Positions 7,842 through 16,657 of a DNA stretch of 47,971 nt are shown in pieces. The translations under genes and the position numbers were made by a program. This DNA is from Verrucomicrobiales bacterium. GTDB lineage: Bacteria > Verrucomicrobiota > Verrucomicrobiia > Verrucomicrobiales > DEV007. The DNA is taken from the NCBI GenBank assembly GCA_029213005.1, contig JARGPI010000038.1:1-47971 (forward strand). Reading direction: 5' to 3'. The notes beneath the pieces were generated by a model. The model was not told the origin of the DNA and made no database searches. It saw nothing but the letters and a program-made list of their open reading frames with translations. Each line of letters opens with the position of its first letter. Position 1 is the first letter of the stretch.

Positions 7842-8564
7842 ATGAGATACGCTATCTTCGGAGACATACACGCCAATTTGGAGGCATTGGAAACGGTTCT
7901 TTACGATGCTGCCGAACAGAAGTGTACCGACTATGTTTGTATTGGAGATATCGTTGGGTACAATGCCAACCCGGTTGAATGCCTCAATAAGGTTCGGGAA
8001 ATGGGATGCCCCGTGGTGAAAGGGAATCACGATGAAGAAGCGATTCTCGATACCTCTCTGGAAGGCCTCAATCCCCTCGCCAAAAGAGCGATGGAATGGA
8101 CCCGGGATCAGTTGGGCGAAGCGGAACGTGAATGGCTCAGAAACTTGAAACTGGTTCGCCAGGTCAGAGATTTTACAATCGTTCACGCCACGCTCGATAC
8201 CCCCGGTGGCTGGACGTACGTGACCAATAAATTCGATGCGATGGCGAGTTTCAGCTATCAGTTCACCCAACTGTGCTTTTACGGGCACACCCACACCCCT
8301 CGAATTTATATCAAAAACGAAAGTGTCGAAGCGATCGATGAAACCACGACGACTCTGGAGCTGGGTCGGAAGTATTTCATCAACGTCGGCAGCGTGGGGC
8401 AACCCCGCGACGGGGACTGGAGATCATCATACGCGATTTATGATGTGGAAACCAAGAGGGTCGAGATTCGCCGTCTGGAATACGATATCCAAACGGCGCA
8501 GCAGAAGATCCTTGATGCGGGCCTCCCGGAAATGCTCGCGCATCGCCTCGCGCTAGGAAAGTAA
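7842..8564 (+). CDS. Calcineurin-like metallophosphoesterase, YfcE/diadenosine-polyphosphatase-like
   Basis: A 240-residue cytosolic phosphoesterase. The five metal-binding motifs are visible in order: GDIHANLEAL near the start, GDIVGYNANPVEC, GNHDEEAI, a His in IVHATLD and YGHTHTPR near residue 150. These bind two metal ions. A C-terminal segment, NVGSVGQPRDGDWRSSYAIYD, is typical of the family that includes MJ0936 and YfcE. The reaction is hydrolysis of a phosphoester, substrate unknown. The glycosyltransferase starts 12 bases after the stop, so the two are probably cotranscribed. There is no strong ribosome binding site. A 138-base gap separates it from hflX. Confidence 0.9.
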   Translation: MRYAIFGDIHANLEALETVLYDAAEQKCTDYVCIGDIVGYNANPVECLNKVREMGCPVVKGNHDEEAILDTSLEGLNPLAKRAMEWTRDQLGEAEREWLRNLKLVRQVRDFTIVHATLDTPGGWTYVTNKFDAMASFSYQFTQLCFYGHTHTPRIYIKNESVEAIDETTTTLELGRKYFINVGSVGQPRDGDWRSSYAIYDVETKRVEIRRLEYDIQTAQQKILDAGLPEMLAHRLALGK

Positions 8565-8576
8565 CCTCCCACTCCG

Positions 8577-9608
8577 TTGAACCTCTCAGATTGCGAAAAA
8601 ATTCTGGTTGTGAAGCCGAGCGCTCTTGGCGACGTCATTCACACCCTGCCCGCTGTCCACGCGCTGCATCAGGCTGCGCCGAAGGCGACGATTAGTTGGG
8701 TTGTGAACACGGAATGGTCTCCGATTCTGGAAGGTATCCCCTACATTCATAACCGCGTCCTCTTCCCACGCCGGGAATGGAAAGGCTGGCGGGATATTTT
8801 GAAAGCCCGCGAGTGGGCGAACGAAGCGATTGCCCCGATCAATCCCGACCTCGTGGTCGATTTTCAGGGCCTCCTCCGAAGCGGTTTGATGGTTCGGAAA
8901 GCGGCCGGAAAGCACTCTGTTGGTTTTGAACGCAGCCGGGAAGGTGCCTCACGATTTTACGATCAAAAAGTGGAGATTCCCGACTGGGAAAACACTCACG
9001 CCGTGGAGCGATATATGAAGCTGGCGAGAGCCTGCGGGGTGCCGGAAGATGCCCCCACCCAGTTCACTCTGTCCGAGGGGGAACCGGTCGATCGCAAGCT
9101 GCTTCCGCCAGAGGATGAACCATGGATTCTACTTCACCCCTTTTCCCGCGGAATCGGGAAATCCTTTTCCGCCAATGAAGTGATCGACCTGATCAATCAC
9201 TTTTCTCCTGTGCCGGTAGTGGTTGTGGGAGTTGGTGATTTTCTCGATCATCGTCACCTGCCCTACAACGGGATCAATTTGATGAACAAAACGAGCCTGC
9301 GCCAACTCATCTGGCTGGTTCGTCAGGCAGGCTGGACTCTCAGTGTCGACAGCGGTCCTATGCACCTCGCGGCTGCTCTGACCGACAAACTGCTCTCTGT
9401 TCACACCTGGACCAATCCCAAAATGGTTGGCCCGTGGAACCCGAACGCTTTTGTCTGGAGAGACGCTCAAATTTTAAAAGTCACCGAGATAAAACCTCTC
9501 GATTTCAAGGAAGACCGGTACCGGAGAAATGAATTCGCGGCCCGACGCGATCTTCTCACCGCTGAAGACCGGGAGGAAATTGCCCGCTTTCTGAAAGTTC
9601 AAGTTTAA
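8577..9608 (+). CDS. Glycosyltransferase family 9, lipopolysaccharide heptosyltransferase-like
   Basis: A 343-residue GT-B enzyme that would transfer a heptose or related sugar to lipid A core or another surface glycan at the inner face of the cytoplasmic membrane. The N-terminus ILVVKPSALGDVIHTLPAV is the conserved GT9 opening, and DSGPMHLAAAL in the C-terminal Rossmann domain is the nucleotide-sugar-binding signature. HPFSRGIGKSF corresponds to the phosphate-binding strand. WaaC is the nearest named relative, but acceptor and donor cannot be read from sequence. The start codon is TTG, chosen because the first beta strand begins eight residues later and no ATG is available. It sits between the phosphoesterase and a small lipoprotein with gaps of 12 and 10 bases. 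Confidence 0.88.
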   Translation: MNLSDCEKILVVKPSALGDVIHTLPAVHALHQAAPKATISWVVNTEWSPILEGIPYIHNRVLFPRREWKGWRDILKAREWANEAIAPINPDLVVDFQGLLRSGLMVRKAAGKHSVGFERSREGASRFYDQKVEIPDWENTHAVERYMKLARACGVPEDAPTQFTLSEGEPVDRKLLPPEDEPWILLHPFSRGIGKSFSANEVIDLINHFSPVPVVVVGVGDFLDHRHLPYNGINLMNKTSLRQLIWLVRQAGWTLSVDSGPMHLAAALTDKLLSVHTWTNPKMVGPWNPNAFVWRDAQILKVTEIKPLDFKEDRYRRNEFAARRDLLTAEDREEIARFLKVQV

Positions 9609-9618
9609 CAAACCGCCC

Positions 9619-9810
9619 ATGAAAACCTGGACCCCTTACGTTTTTTTGATTACGATCTTTTTCCTGACCTCCTGCTCACCCGATGAACATGCCGCCAGCG
9701 CCAGTCAAGCTCCGGCGGCCTACATCCCACCTCCGGAAAATGTTTCCCCCCCTCCTGCTCAAGGTAGTGGGGAATGGATCGGCCCCGGAGGGTTTGAGCG
9801 GGGACAATAA
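9619..9810 (+). CDS. Small Pro-rich lipoprotein
   Basis: A 63-residue predicted lipoprotein. A hydrophobic segment (VFLITIFFL) leads to the lipobox LTSC, which would place the lipidated Cys near residue 19. The mature part is only about 45 residues and rich in Pro, Ala and Ser (PPPENVSPPPAQ), with a Gly-rich end. No domain is recognised. It begins 10 bases after the glycosyltransferase gene and is probably cotranscribed with it. Confidence 0.7.
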   Translation: MKTWTPYVFLITIFFLTSCSPDEHAASASQAPAAYIPPPENVSPPPAQGSGEWIGPGGFERGQ

Positions 9811-9866
9811 AGCAGTTCTTTCAGCAAATCATTGGATTTAGTAAAGAAATGTTATATACCTGAACG

Positions 9867-10928
9867 ATGCGGACACTGTTGAACCGGCAAGAAAAGCTTC
9901 CATTTTCGGAAAAAGACCAGGAACACTTCATGCAACTCGCATTGCTCGAAGGCCGCAAGGGACTGGGCTTAACCTCCCCCAACCCACCAGTCGGGGCGGT
10001 CATCGTCGATAACGACGGAACCATTTTGGGTCGCGGATTTCACTCCAAAGCCGGCACGGCTCACGCGGAGGTCAAAGCGATCAACGACGCTTACGAGAAG
10101 CTGGGGCCCGACCGGATCCGGGGTGCAAATATTTTTGTGACGCTGGAACCGTGCTCGACTCAAGGCAAAACGCCGCCCTGCTGCGATGCGATTATCCGGT
10201 CCGGAATCCGCCGGGTGTTTGTTGGTGCGATCGATCCCAATCCCGCTCACGCCGGCGCTGCGGTATCCATTCTAAATGAAGCCGGAGTCGATGTCGTGAC
10301 CGGCATCCTCGAAGACGACGCTGAGTATTTGATCCGTTTCTTTCGCCGCCGCATGGAAACTGGCCGTCCCTACATCATTGCCAAAACCGCGATGACACTG
10401 GATGGCCGCACCACCCTGCCGCCGGAGCGCGGACAGTGGATTTCCAGTCTTGAGTCGCGGGACGACGTGCAGCATCTCCGCCGCCAGTGTGATGCCATCA
10501 TGGTCGGAGGGGAAACCGTCCGGACCGACGATCCGATGCTGACCCTCCGCGGGAAATACGCAGAAGGTCGCGAACAACCGGAGCGGATTGTGGTGACTGC
10601 GGTCAAGAATCTGCCTCTCAGCGCCAAGCTCTTCAACGACGCTCATGCCGACCGGACTCATGTCTATCACGGTCAACCTTTGGAGCGGGTCCTCGACGAT
10701 CTCGGGAAACGCGGGATTTGTTCTGTACTCATGGAATCAGGTGGAAGCCTGTTCTCCCATGCGATCGGTCGGAAGTTGATCGACGAAGTGGTTTTTTATA
10801 TGGCTCCGATCATCGGGGGTGGCTCCAATACCGTGATGCCGATCAATGGAATCATGGCTGACATTGAAGATTTGAATGTCGAGATGATCGGTCCGGACAT
10901 CCGGGTCACAGGACGGATCGTGAAGTAA
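9867..10928 (+). CDS. ribD: Bifunctional riboflavin biosynthesis protein RibD
   Basis: Catalyses two consecutive steps of riboflavin synthesis: deamination of the diaminopyrimidine ribosyl phosphate, then reduction of the ribose. The 353-residue protein has the N-terminal zinc deaminase domain with HAE at 66-68 and the Cys pair in EPCSTQGKTPPC (Cys96 and Cys105), preceded by SPNPPVGAVIV. The C-terminal reductase domain begins near PYIIAKTAMTLDGR and contains IMVGGETVRTDDP and the NADPH-site MESGGSL. Lengths of both domains are normal. No other rib genes are nearby. It converges with the minus-strand gene ending at 10948. Confidence 0.95.
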   Translation: MRTLLNRQEKLPFSEKDQEHFMQLALLEGRKGLGLTSPNPPVGAVIVDNDGTILGRGFHSKAGTAHAEVKAINDAYEKLGPDRIRGANIFVTLEPCSTQGKTPPCCDAIIRSGIRRVFVGAIDPNPAHAGAAVSILNEAGVDVVTGILEDDAEYLIRFFRRRMETGRPYIIAKTAMTLDGRTTLPPERGQWISSLESRDDVQHLRRQCDAIMVGGETVRTDDPMLTLRGKYAEGREQPERIVVTAVKNLPLSAKLFNDAHADRTHVYHGQPLERVLDDLGKRGICSVLMESGGSLFSHAIGRKLIDEVVFYMAPIIGGGSNTVMPINGIMADIEDLNVEMIGPDIRVTGRIVK

Positions 10929-10947
10929 CGATTCGCGACAGCTTTCC

Positions 10948-13900
10948 CTACCCGGGTTTTCCGATCTCGATCCGATCGATACCGATCATGTAGCCCGGCG
11001 CCGCACTCTCATTTTTTCCGGTGATATGAATATCTACCTGAAGCGGCTCGGTCGGACTGATGGTTACATTTCGAAACAACAACGGCTCACCCGGCAGGAC
11101 CTCGGCAGTATAGAAATCGACTTCCTGAAGCTGACCGTTGATCAAAAATTTCGCGGTCGCGTAGTCGCGGGCCGTCGTCGGAAATATCGTGATGTCCGTC
11201 GGTCCCGCCTTAATTCCATTCAACTTAAGCGTCAGAATATTGCCCGGCTTACCGCCCTTCCACCACAGTTGCTTATTACCACTCCAGTGCGGCCCGAAAT
11301 TCGACATCGCCTGAGCCACCGCGAGACCTCCATTGGGATGGAACTTCCCGGCCAGAGCTTCCCCCTCAATCCGCGTGACTCCGGGGGGAACCGGCGAAAG
11401 CGACATCGGGGCTGCCGACTTTGCACCGGTGAGCGGAACCTGGCGGGCCGAGGCGAGATATTTCACGAGGTCCGCAACCTGTTCCAGAGGCATGGCGCCG
11501 AAGAGTCCCGCCGGCATGAGGGACTGGGCCAGTTCCTCCCGCTTCCTAACTTCGGTTTTTCTGACATCAACGGTCGCGCCACCTGGCATCGATAACGTAT
11601 AAAACTCCGGCGTCTGCGCTTTGATCATACCACTCAGGGTCGAACCGTCGGACATGGAAAAGACGTTTAACATATAGTCTTTTCCGACCACCGAACCGGG
11701 AGCAAGCACGTTTTCGAGGAGATACCCGAGATCAGCCCGGTTCGACCCGGTCAAATCAGGTCCGAGAGCCACTCCCTCCCCAAACAGTTGATGGCAGGTC
11801 CCGCAGGTCGTTGTGAAAATCTGTCGACCACGGGAAGCGTCCGCTTTGGCCATCACTTTCGGATTCAGTTTCGCCTTCCAGCTTTTGATCGAATCGTGTA
11901 GCTGAGCGAGATCAACTTCACCGCCGCCGCGCACCCAGTTTTTATCGATAAACCGGCTGATTTCACGATCGTTGAATCTATCGAACTGATCCAGCAACAC
12001 GGTGGAAACCAGCGATGACGGTAACTTTCCTGTATCGACCGCTTCGAGCAGGGGCAGCGCCATATCGGCCCGGCTCGCGAGTAGATTGATCGCTTCGTTT
12101 CGAAGATTCAGTGGAAACTCCGGGATCACCGGAACAATGGCATCAGCGGTGGCTTTCCCGGGGTGGTTTCGGAGGGCTGCGATTGCGTTCTGTCGCAGTG
12201 CAGGAACGGACAAAAGGTCCCTTGCCAGCGATCCCAGCTCCGGATCCCGGCCGATGGAGAGGAGGTGGAGCGCTTCACTTCGTTTTACCGGACTATGCTT
12301 TTCATCCTGCGCAATGGCCCGCCAAGCCGGGAAGTATTCGCCGTCACCAAACCTGACTCCGAGTCGACTCAAATACCCGGAGACCGCCTGATTGGTTTCG
12401 GACAACTGCTTGCCTCGTTTTTTGGCAGCCGACCAGTTTTCCGGTTGGTCAACGGGAGGTTGTTTCTCCAGCGCCGAAATCAACCCACTGGCGAGGCGGG
12501 AAAACTCATCGGCAGACTTTGCTTTCGCCAGAGATAGTGAGATGGCATTGCGCCCCCGGGGTGTGACAACTCCCCGACGAGATATATAGTCTTTCAGCCG
12601 GGGCCAGTTCGTTTTTTCCGCAAGAGCAAACGCCCGGTCGGAGTCCAGTTCAACAAGTGGCTCAATACCATACCAGCAAAGCAGTGGGATGTTCGGATCG
12701 TAGCCGCTGCGTCCGTGACTGATCAATCTTTCGGCAAGGATCCACCGGGAATCCAGTGGCATTTGCTGTAGTTTGGAGGCCAGATAACGACGCACCACCA
12801 GCGAATCCTCTCCGGCAGCGAGAGCTTCCAATTTGGGAAGCGTTTTTGAGTTCACGGGAGCCAGTTGCACGGCCCAGGCTCTCAGGTATTCACTGTCGTG
12901 CTCGAAAGTTGCGGCTAAAAGTTCATCGCTTAACAAGCCGGTGACATGGCGGGTCCAGAGAGCGCGCAATTGATTTACAGAATTAGGGGAGTTGTCCGCC
13001 TCGAAGACTGTGAGTGCCGCTGCCACTTTTTCTCTATGTAGCTTTCCACCGGCACTTCTTTCCTGAAGCAGGCGTTGCGCCTGTCGGGCGATCACAGCGT
13101 TCCGATTGCCTAGTAAAGCAACCAGGTCGGTATCAGATTTTTCCGGCAGGTTTTGACGGGTTGTTTTTGCATCGCCATAGCGAACCCGGAAGATGCGTCC
13201 GTTTTTCCGATCCCATATTTCGACGTCTCTATGATGGCAGGTTTGGGTATCGACCCAATCTGAAAAATACAGGGCTCCGTCAGATCCCTGCATCACACCG
13301 ACGCCGACAAAGTTATGATCGTTCGTGAGGAGAAAATCCGGACGGTGTCTGGCGATATAACCGGAACCTTTCTTTTCGATCTTTTCCCGAACCATCCGGT
13401 GTCCGTGCAGATTGTGAAAAAAGGCGGCACCGCGGTATACCGCTGGAAACTCGTCGGCCTGATACAGAGTTAACCCACAATGAGCATGACCGCCCCCGAG
13501 CGCGGAGGTATCAGCGGGCGGCGGGGGACGTTCCGTCCGGCGGGCGCCCCAGAATGCGTGGTCGCGGATATTCCCCGCGTAGTGTGAGTGATCGGCGATG
13601 GTTTTGATGTCATCAAAGGCCCAGGGATTGAAGTGCTGCCCCGCCTGTCTTCGGTAAAGACCACCGTGAGAAAGGTGATAGAAGTGGGGGATCACACAGG
13701 AAGTGAGGAAGAAATCCCCGTACTCATTGAAATCAAAACCCCAGGGATTGCTGGTGCCGTGGGCGTATACTTCGAATTGTTGAGTCACGGGATGAAAACG
13801 CCAAATACCTGCATTCAGCTTTTGCCTATCTTTGTCGGGTGTTCCCGGTTTCCCTACTTTGGAATGAGTGAAAACCCCGTGACATCCGTAGAGCCAACCA

Positions 13901-15573
13901 TCGGGCCCCCAAGTGAAGGCATTCAGCGTTTCGTGGGTGTCCTGATAACCCCAGCCATCGAGCAGGATCTCGGGATCTGAGTCCGGGATGTCGTCCTGAT
14001 TCCGATCGGGGTAAAACATAAAATAGGGCGCCGCGCCGATATAGACGCCCCCGAATCCGATCTCGATGCCGCTAGCGAGATTGAGTCCCTCTGCGAAGAC
14101 CTTTTTACTATCAAAATCGCCGTCACCGTTGGTATCTTCCAATATTACAACCCGGTCCTTACCCTCGCCCTCCGGAGCACGCTGTGGATAGGTATGTCCT
14201 TCGATAACCCAGAGTCGGCCTCTGGCATCAAAGGTCATCGCGATGGGTTGAGTGATCGACGGTTCGGCGGCAATCAAGTCAACAGCGAAACCTTCGGGAA
14301 CCTCCATTCGAGCGAGCGATTCCTCCGGTGACAGCCCCGCTCCGTAGTCTTTTTGAGGGCGACCTTCCGGCACTTCCCAGCGTGGTTCCGCTGTGGAGCG
14401 AACGGTTTTCCCCTGAAGGTGTATCGAAAGTCCACGCTTGGATCCGCTGATGATATCGGGACGGCCATCGGAGTTCAAATCAGCGACTTTGACTTCAACA
14501 CCGACTCCGGAATCATCATCCACAAAATGAGGGACAAATTCGACACCTCGATCGGTTTTGGTATTTCGGAACCAATAGAGAACCGGAGCTTCAAGACCTC
14601 CGGGATCTTTCCCCTGATGAGCTAGATATCGTTTACCGGTTACGATATCGTTTCTGCCATCCCCGTCGATATCAACCAGCGCTAATCCATGTAGTTGGGA
14701 AAAACATACCCCGAAAGGATTATCCTGTGAGGTAGACCCCATAATTTTGTGAGGTTGAAATTTACCGGGCTCATATTGCTCATACCAAGACAGGCCATAG
14801 CCGTGCGCCTTGTCGGAGGATATCAAATCGCTATCTCCATCGCCATCGATATCATCCACGAGGATTTGGGCGCCACCGGATTGGGGAATCATTGACCAGC
14901 GATGCCTCGTCCAGAGACCTGTACCTTTTTTGTTTTCATACCAATACATTCGCTGGACGAGATCGGGACGGCCGTCGCGATTGATATCCCCTACTCCCAG
15001 GCCGTGTTCGAAGCGTCCCCCTGCTTCACCCTTTTTCGATACCGCATACCATTTCCAGGGCTGCGTTGGATCTTCACCTGCGGTGTAATACCCGTAGGTT
15101 TCATCCCGGCTGCAGACTATTTCCGGTAACCCGCCCGGAATGATATCCTCGAAAGCCGGGGACTCGTTGCTGACTTCCGGTGCTACGGGATGCATCGCCC
15201 AGTTTTGATTCTTCTCCGGCTCACCCGGATTGATATAGAGACGAGCCTCTTTCCCGGGAAACCCGTAGATCAGGAGGTCCGGTTTGCCATCCTGATTCGC
15301 ATCGACCGCAAAGGAGAAAAAGCTATCAGAATAGCCTTTGTCAGGGGTAAACGGTTCCCCGGCCGAGAACCGAAAGGATTCCGAAAAAGTCGGTCCCGCC
15401 CACCATTGCGGTCCGTAAATCAAATCGACGTGGCCATCGCTGTTGATATCAGCTGTGGTCGCGCCCTCGGCATAAAAGTCTGCCGTCAATCTTCTGGTTT
15501 CCCAGGCGGATTCCTCTGCTTCGATCCCTATACATAAACTGAGAAGGACACATAGATAAAAAAGAAGTCTCAT
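10948..15573 (-). CDS. Secreted PVC-type dehydrogenase with FG-GAP repeats and a cytochrome-c-like haem domain
   Basis: A very large exported protein of about 1541 residues. After a signal peptide (MRLLFYLCVLLSLCIG) come FG-GAP/VCBS-like calcium-binding blades with many DxDxDGxxD loops (about 20-430). A PVC membrane-bound dehydrogenase-type beta-propeller domain follows, then a HEAT-like helical region. Next is the Pirellula/Verrucomicrobium haem-binding domain with CGTCH at 1257-1261 and the distal GPDLTGSNR segment, and finally a beta-rich C-terminal domain resembling a carbohydrate-binding module. It probably oxidises a sugar or polysaccharide-derived substrate in the periplasm; the substrate is unknown. 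The start at 15573 is preferred over 15678 because the signal peptide begins there. The earlier frame is open but passes through the repeat array at 15609-15665. Confidence 0.85.
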   Translation of the reverse strand: MRLLFYLCVLLSLCIGIEAEESAWETRRLTADFYAEGATTADINSDGHVDLIYGPQWWAGPTFSESFRFSAGEPFTPDKGYSDSFFSFAVDANQDGKPDLLIYGFPGKEARLYINPGEPEKNQNWAMHPVAPEVSNESPAFEDIIPGGLPEIVCSRDETYGYYTAGEDPTQPWKWYAVSKKGEAGGRFEHGLGVGDINRDGRPDLVQRMYWYENKKGTGLWTRHRWSMIPQSGGAQILVDDIDGDGDSDLISSDKAHGYGLSWYEQYEPGKFQPHKIMGSTSQDNPFGVCFSQLHGLALVDIDGDGRNDIVTGKRYLAHQGKDPGGLEAPVLYWFRNTKTDRGVEFVPHFVDDDSGVGVEVKVADLNSDGRPDIISGSKRGLSIHLQGKTVRSTAEPRWEVPEGRPQKDYGAGLSPEESLARMEVPEGFAVDLIAAEPSITQPIAMTFDARGRLWVIEGHTYPQRAPEGEGKDRVVILEDTNGDGDFDSKKVFAEGLNLASGIEIGFGGVYIGAAPYFMFYPDRNQDDIPDSDPEILLDGWGYQDTHETLNAFTWGPDGWLYGCHGVFTHSKVGKPGTPDKDRQKLNAGIWRFHPVTQQFEVYAHGTSNPWGFDFNEYGDFFLTSCVIPHFYHLSHGGLYRRQAGQHFNPWAFDDIKTIADHSHYAGNIRDHAFWGARRTERPPPPADTSALGGGHAHCGLTLYQADEFPAVYRGAAFFHNLHGHRMVREKIEKKGSGYIARHRPDFLLTNDHNFVGVGVMQGSDGALYFSDWVDTQTCHHRDVEIWDRKNGRIFRVRYGDAKTTRQNLPEKSDTDLVALLGNRNAVIARQAQRLLQERSAGGKLHREKVAAALTVFEADNSPNSVNQLRALWTRHVTGLLSDELLAATFEHDSEYLRAWAVQLAPVNSKTLPKLEALAAGEDSLVVRRYLASKLQQMPLDSRWILAERLISHGRSGYDPNIPLLCWYGIEPLVELDSDRAFALAEKTNWPRLKDYISRRGVVTPRGRNAISLSLAKAKSADEFSRLASGLISALEKQPPVDQPENWSAAKKRGKQLSETNQAVSGYLSRLGVRFGDGEYFPAWRAIAQDEKHSPVKRSEALHLLSIGRDPELGSLARDLLSVPALRQNAIAALRNHPGKATADAIVPVIPEFPLNLRNEAINLLASRADMALPLLEAVDTGKLPSSLVSTVLLDQFDRFNDREISRFIDKNWVRGGGEVDLAQLHDSIKSWKAKLNPKVMAKADASRGRQIFTTTCGTCHQLFGEGVALGPDLTGSNRADLGYLLENVLAPGSVVGKDYMLNVFSMSDGSTLSGMIKAQTPEFYTLSMPGGATVDVRKTEVRKREELAQSLMPAGLFGAMPLEQVADLVKYLASARQVPLTGAKSAAPMSLSPVPPGVTRIEGEALAGKFHPNGGLAVAQAMSNFGPHWSGNKQLWWKGGKPGNILTLKLNGIKAGPTDITIFPTTARDYATAKFLINGQLQEVDFYTAEVLPGEPLLFRNVTISPTEPLQVDIHITGKNESAAPGYMIGIDRIEIGKPG

Positions 15574-15608
15574 AGGCAGGTATTGCTCGCAGTTGTCCCC
15601 GGCACGAT

Positions 15609-15665
15609 TGTACAGGGTACGGTTTGGCATTGTACCCTGTACAGTCTGCAATGGTACAGGGTACA
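15609..15665 (-). repeat. Three-core palindromic array upstream of the large haem protein gene
   Basis: Three 13-bp cores, TGTACAGGGTACG (15609-15621), TGTACCCTGTACA (15631-15643) and GGTACAGGGTACA (15653-15665), alternate in orientation and begin exactly 22 bp apart. The outermost bases form a terminal inverted repeat CGATTGTAC/GTACAATCG (15605-15669). The array ends 36 bases before the chosen ATG of the gene at 10948-15573. In RNA, cores 1 and 2 could form a 13-bp perfect stem and cores 2 and 3 a 12-bp perfect stem, which exclude each other. An array with the same order and spacing occurs at 38232-38288. Confidence 0.8.
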
Positions 15666-15843
15666 ATCGCATCCCCATGATATTTCAGGAACTTGAGGGA
15701 GTCTTGATTCAATCAGACCTGATTTATTGAAAAACAGACATTGATGGCAGACCAGGCATCACTGATTTACGGACTCCGTCCAATTACTGAAATCCGGCAG
15801 AGGTGCAATTTGCCGATTCGAAAAGACTCCGCTATGAGTCAGG

Positions 15844-16545
15844 ATGAAGCAGATATTACTCCTCTTCGTTTTCATTGGGGTCTTCGTGGTGAAACCGGTT
15901 CCGGCTGAGGACAAATCGCCGGACTGGCTGGCTGCAAAAGGAGAAATGCTCTTTTCCGACGACTTCGAGCGGGATGAGCTCGGTGACTGGAAGGTCATTA
16001 TCCCCGGTTTCGACGTCAAAGAGGGCAATCTCGTCGCCACTCAGGACGATCCCGGGCACGGAGCCGTGGGACGGATCTATCTTCCCATGAAAGATGTGGT
16101 GATGTCCTTCCGTTTCAATCTAACGGAATCGCCGACTTTTAACGTCGTTTTCGACGATAAGGCGTTCAAGGGCTCTCACGCAGGTCACATTTGCCGGGTC
16201 GCGATCGCAAAACGACAAATTCGACTCGGAGACGATAAAGAGGGCATCATGCGGAACGATATTTTTAAAATGCGGCGGGATCCGGCGACGAAAAAGGCGG
16301 CAGATGCCCTGCTCGAGGGGCGCGGGACGGCGGTGAAAGCGAATCTCGAAACCAATCGCTGGTACACGCTGGTCATCGAGATTCTGGGTGAGGAAATGCG
16401 CGTACACCTCGATGGCGAGAAGCTGGCGACCCTGAAGTCATCGGGAATCGCCCACCCCACGAAGGAAAGCGTGCATTTCACCGTGACCGGTAAGGAGGCT
16501 CGTTTTGATGACGTCAAAATCTGGAAAGCGCTTCCAAAACCCTAA
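15844..16545 (+). CDS. Secreted LamG/DUF1080-like jelly-roll protein
   Basis: A 233-residue exported protein. The signal peptide is MKQILLLFVFIGVFVV with probable cleavage before AEDKSPDW. The mature part opens with LFSDDFERDELGDWKV and has the beta-strand pattern of concanavalin-like domains found in DUF1080 (3-keto-disaccharide hydrolase) proteins, ending with FTVTGKEARFDDVKIW. These are common in PVC bacteria and often accompany sugar oxidation pathways. No catalytic residues can be assigned here, so it may bind rather than cleave glycans. It is divergent from the large haem protein, with the palindromic array between them. Confidence 0.7.
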   Translation: MKQILLLFVFIGVFVVKPVPAEDKSPDWLAAKGEMLFSDDFERDELGDWKVIIPGFDVKEGNLVATQDDPGHGAVGRIYLPMKDVVMSFRFNLTESPTFNVVFDDKAFKGSHAGHICRVAIAKRQIRLGDDKEGIMRNDIFKMRRDPATKKAADALLEGRGTAVKANLETNRWYTLVIEILGEEMRVHLDGEKLATLKSSGIAHPTKESVHFTVTGKEARFDDVKIWKALPKP

Positions 16546-16557
16546 AAGACTGTTCAC

Positions 16558-16582
16558 TTTTGCAATAAGAGCGGTTGCAAAA
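16558..16582. promoter_or_regulatory. 25-bp operator-like inverted repeat before the permease pair
   Basis: TTTTGCAA (16558-16565) and TTGCAAAA (16575-16582) are perfect inverted 8-mers with a 9-bp spacer. A good minus-10 candidate, TAGAAT, follows at 16586-16591, so a bound repressor would cover the minus-35 region. Related permease pairs in other bacteria are zinc-regulated through Zur, which makes a metalloregulator plausible, but the box does not match a Zur site I know. Confidence 0.55.
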
Positions 16583-16657
16583 TTTTAGAATCCCGCTTTC
16601 CGTGTTTGCATCACTTGCGCCACAAGGCGAGTGTCGCGCACACCAGTCCCGAATCTC

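Noticed and set aside
15574..15678. N-terminal extension of the large haem protein starting at 15678
   Set aside because: The signal peptide begins at the internal ATG 15573; the extension is encoded by the palindromic array and would bury the signal sequence, although translation through it is not excluded.
16594..16657. Separate small gene before the permease
   Set aside because: The GTG at 16631 only extends the permease frame by nine residues; no independent gene is visible.
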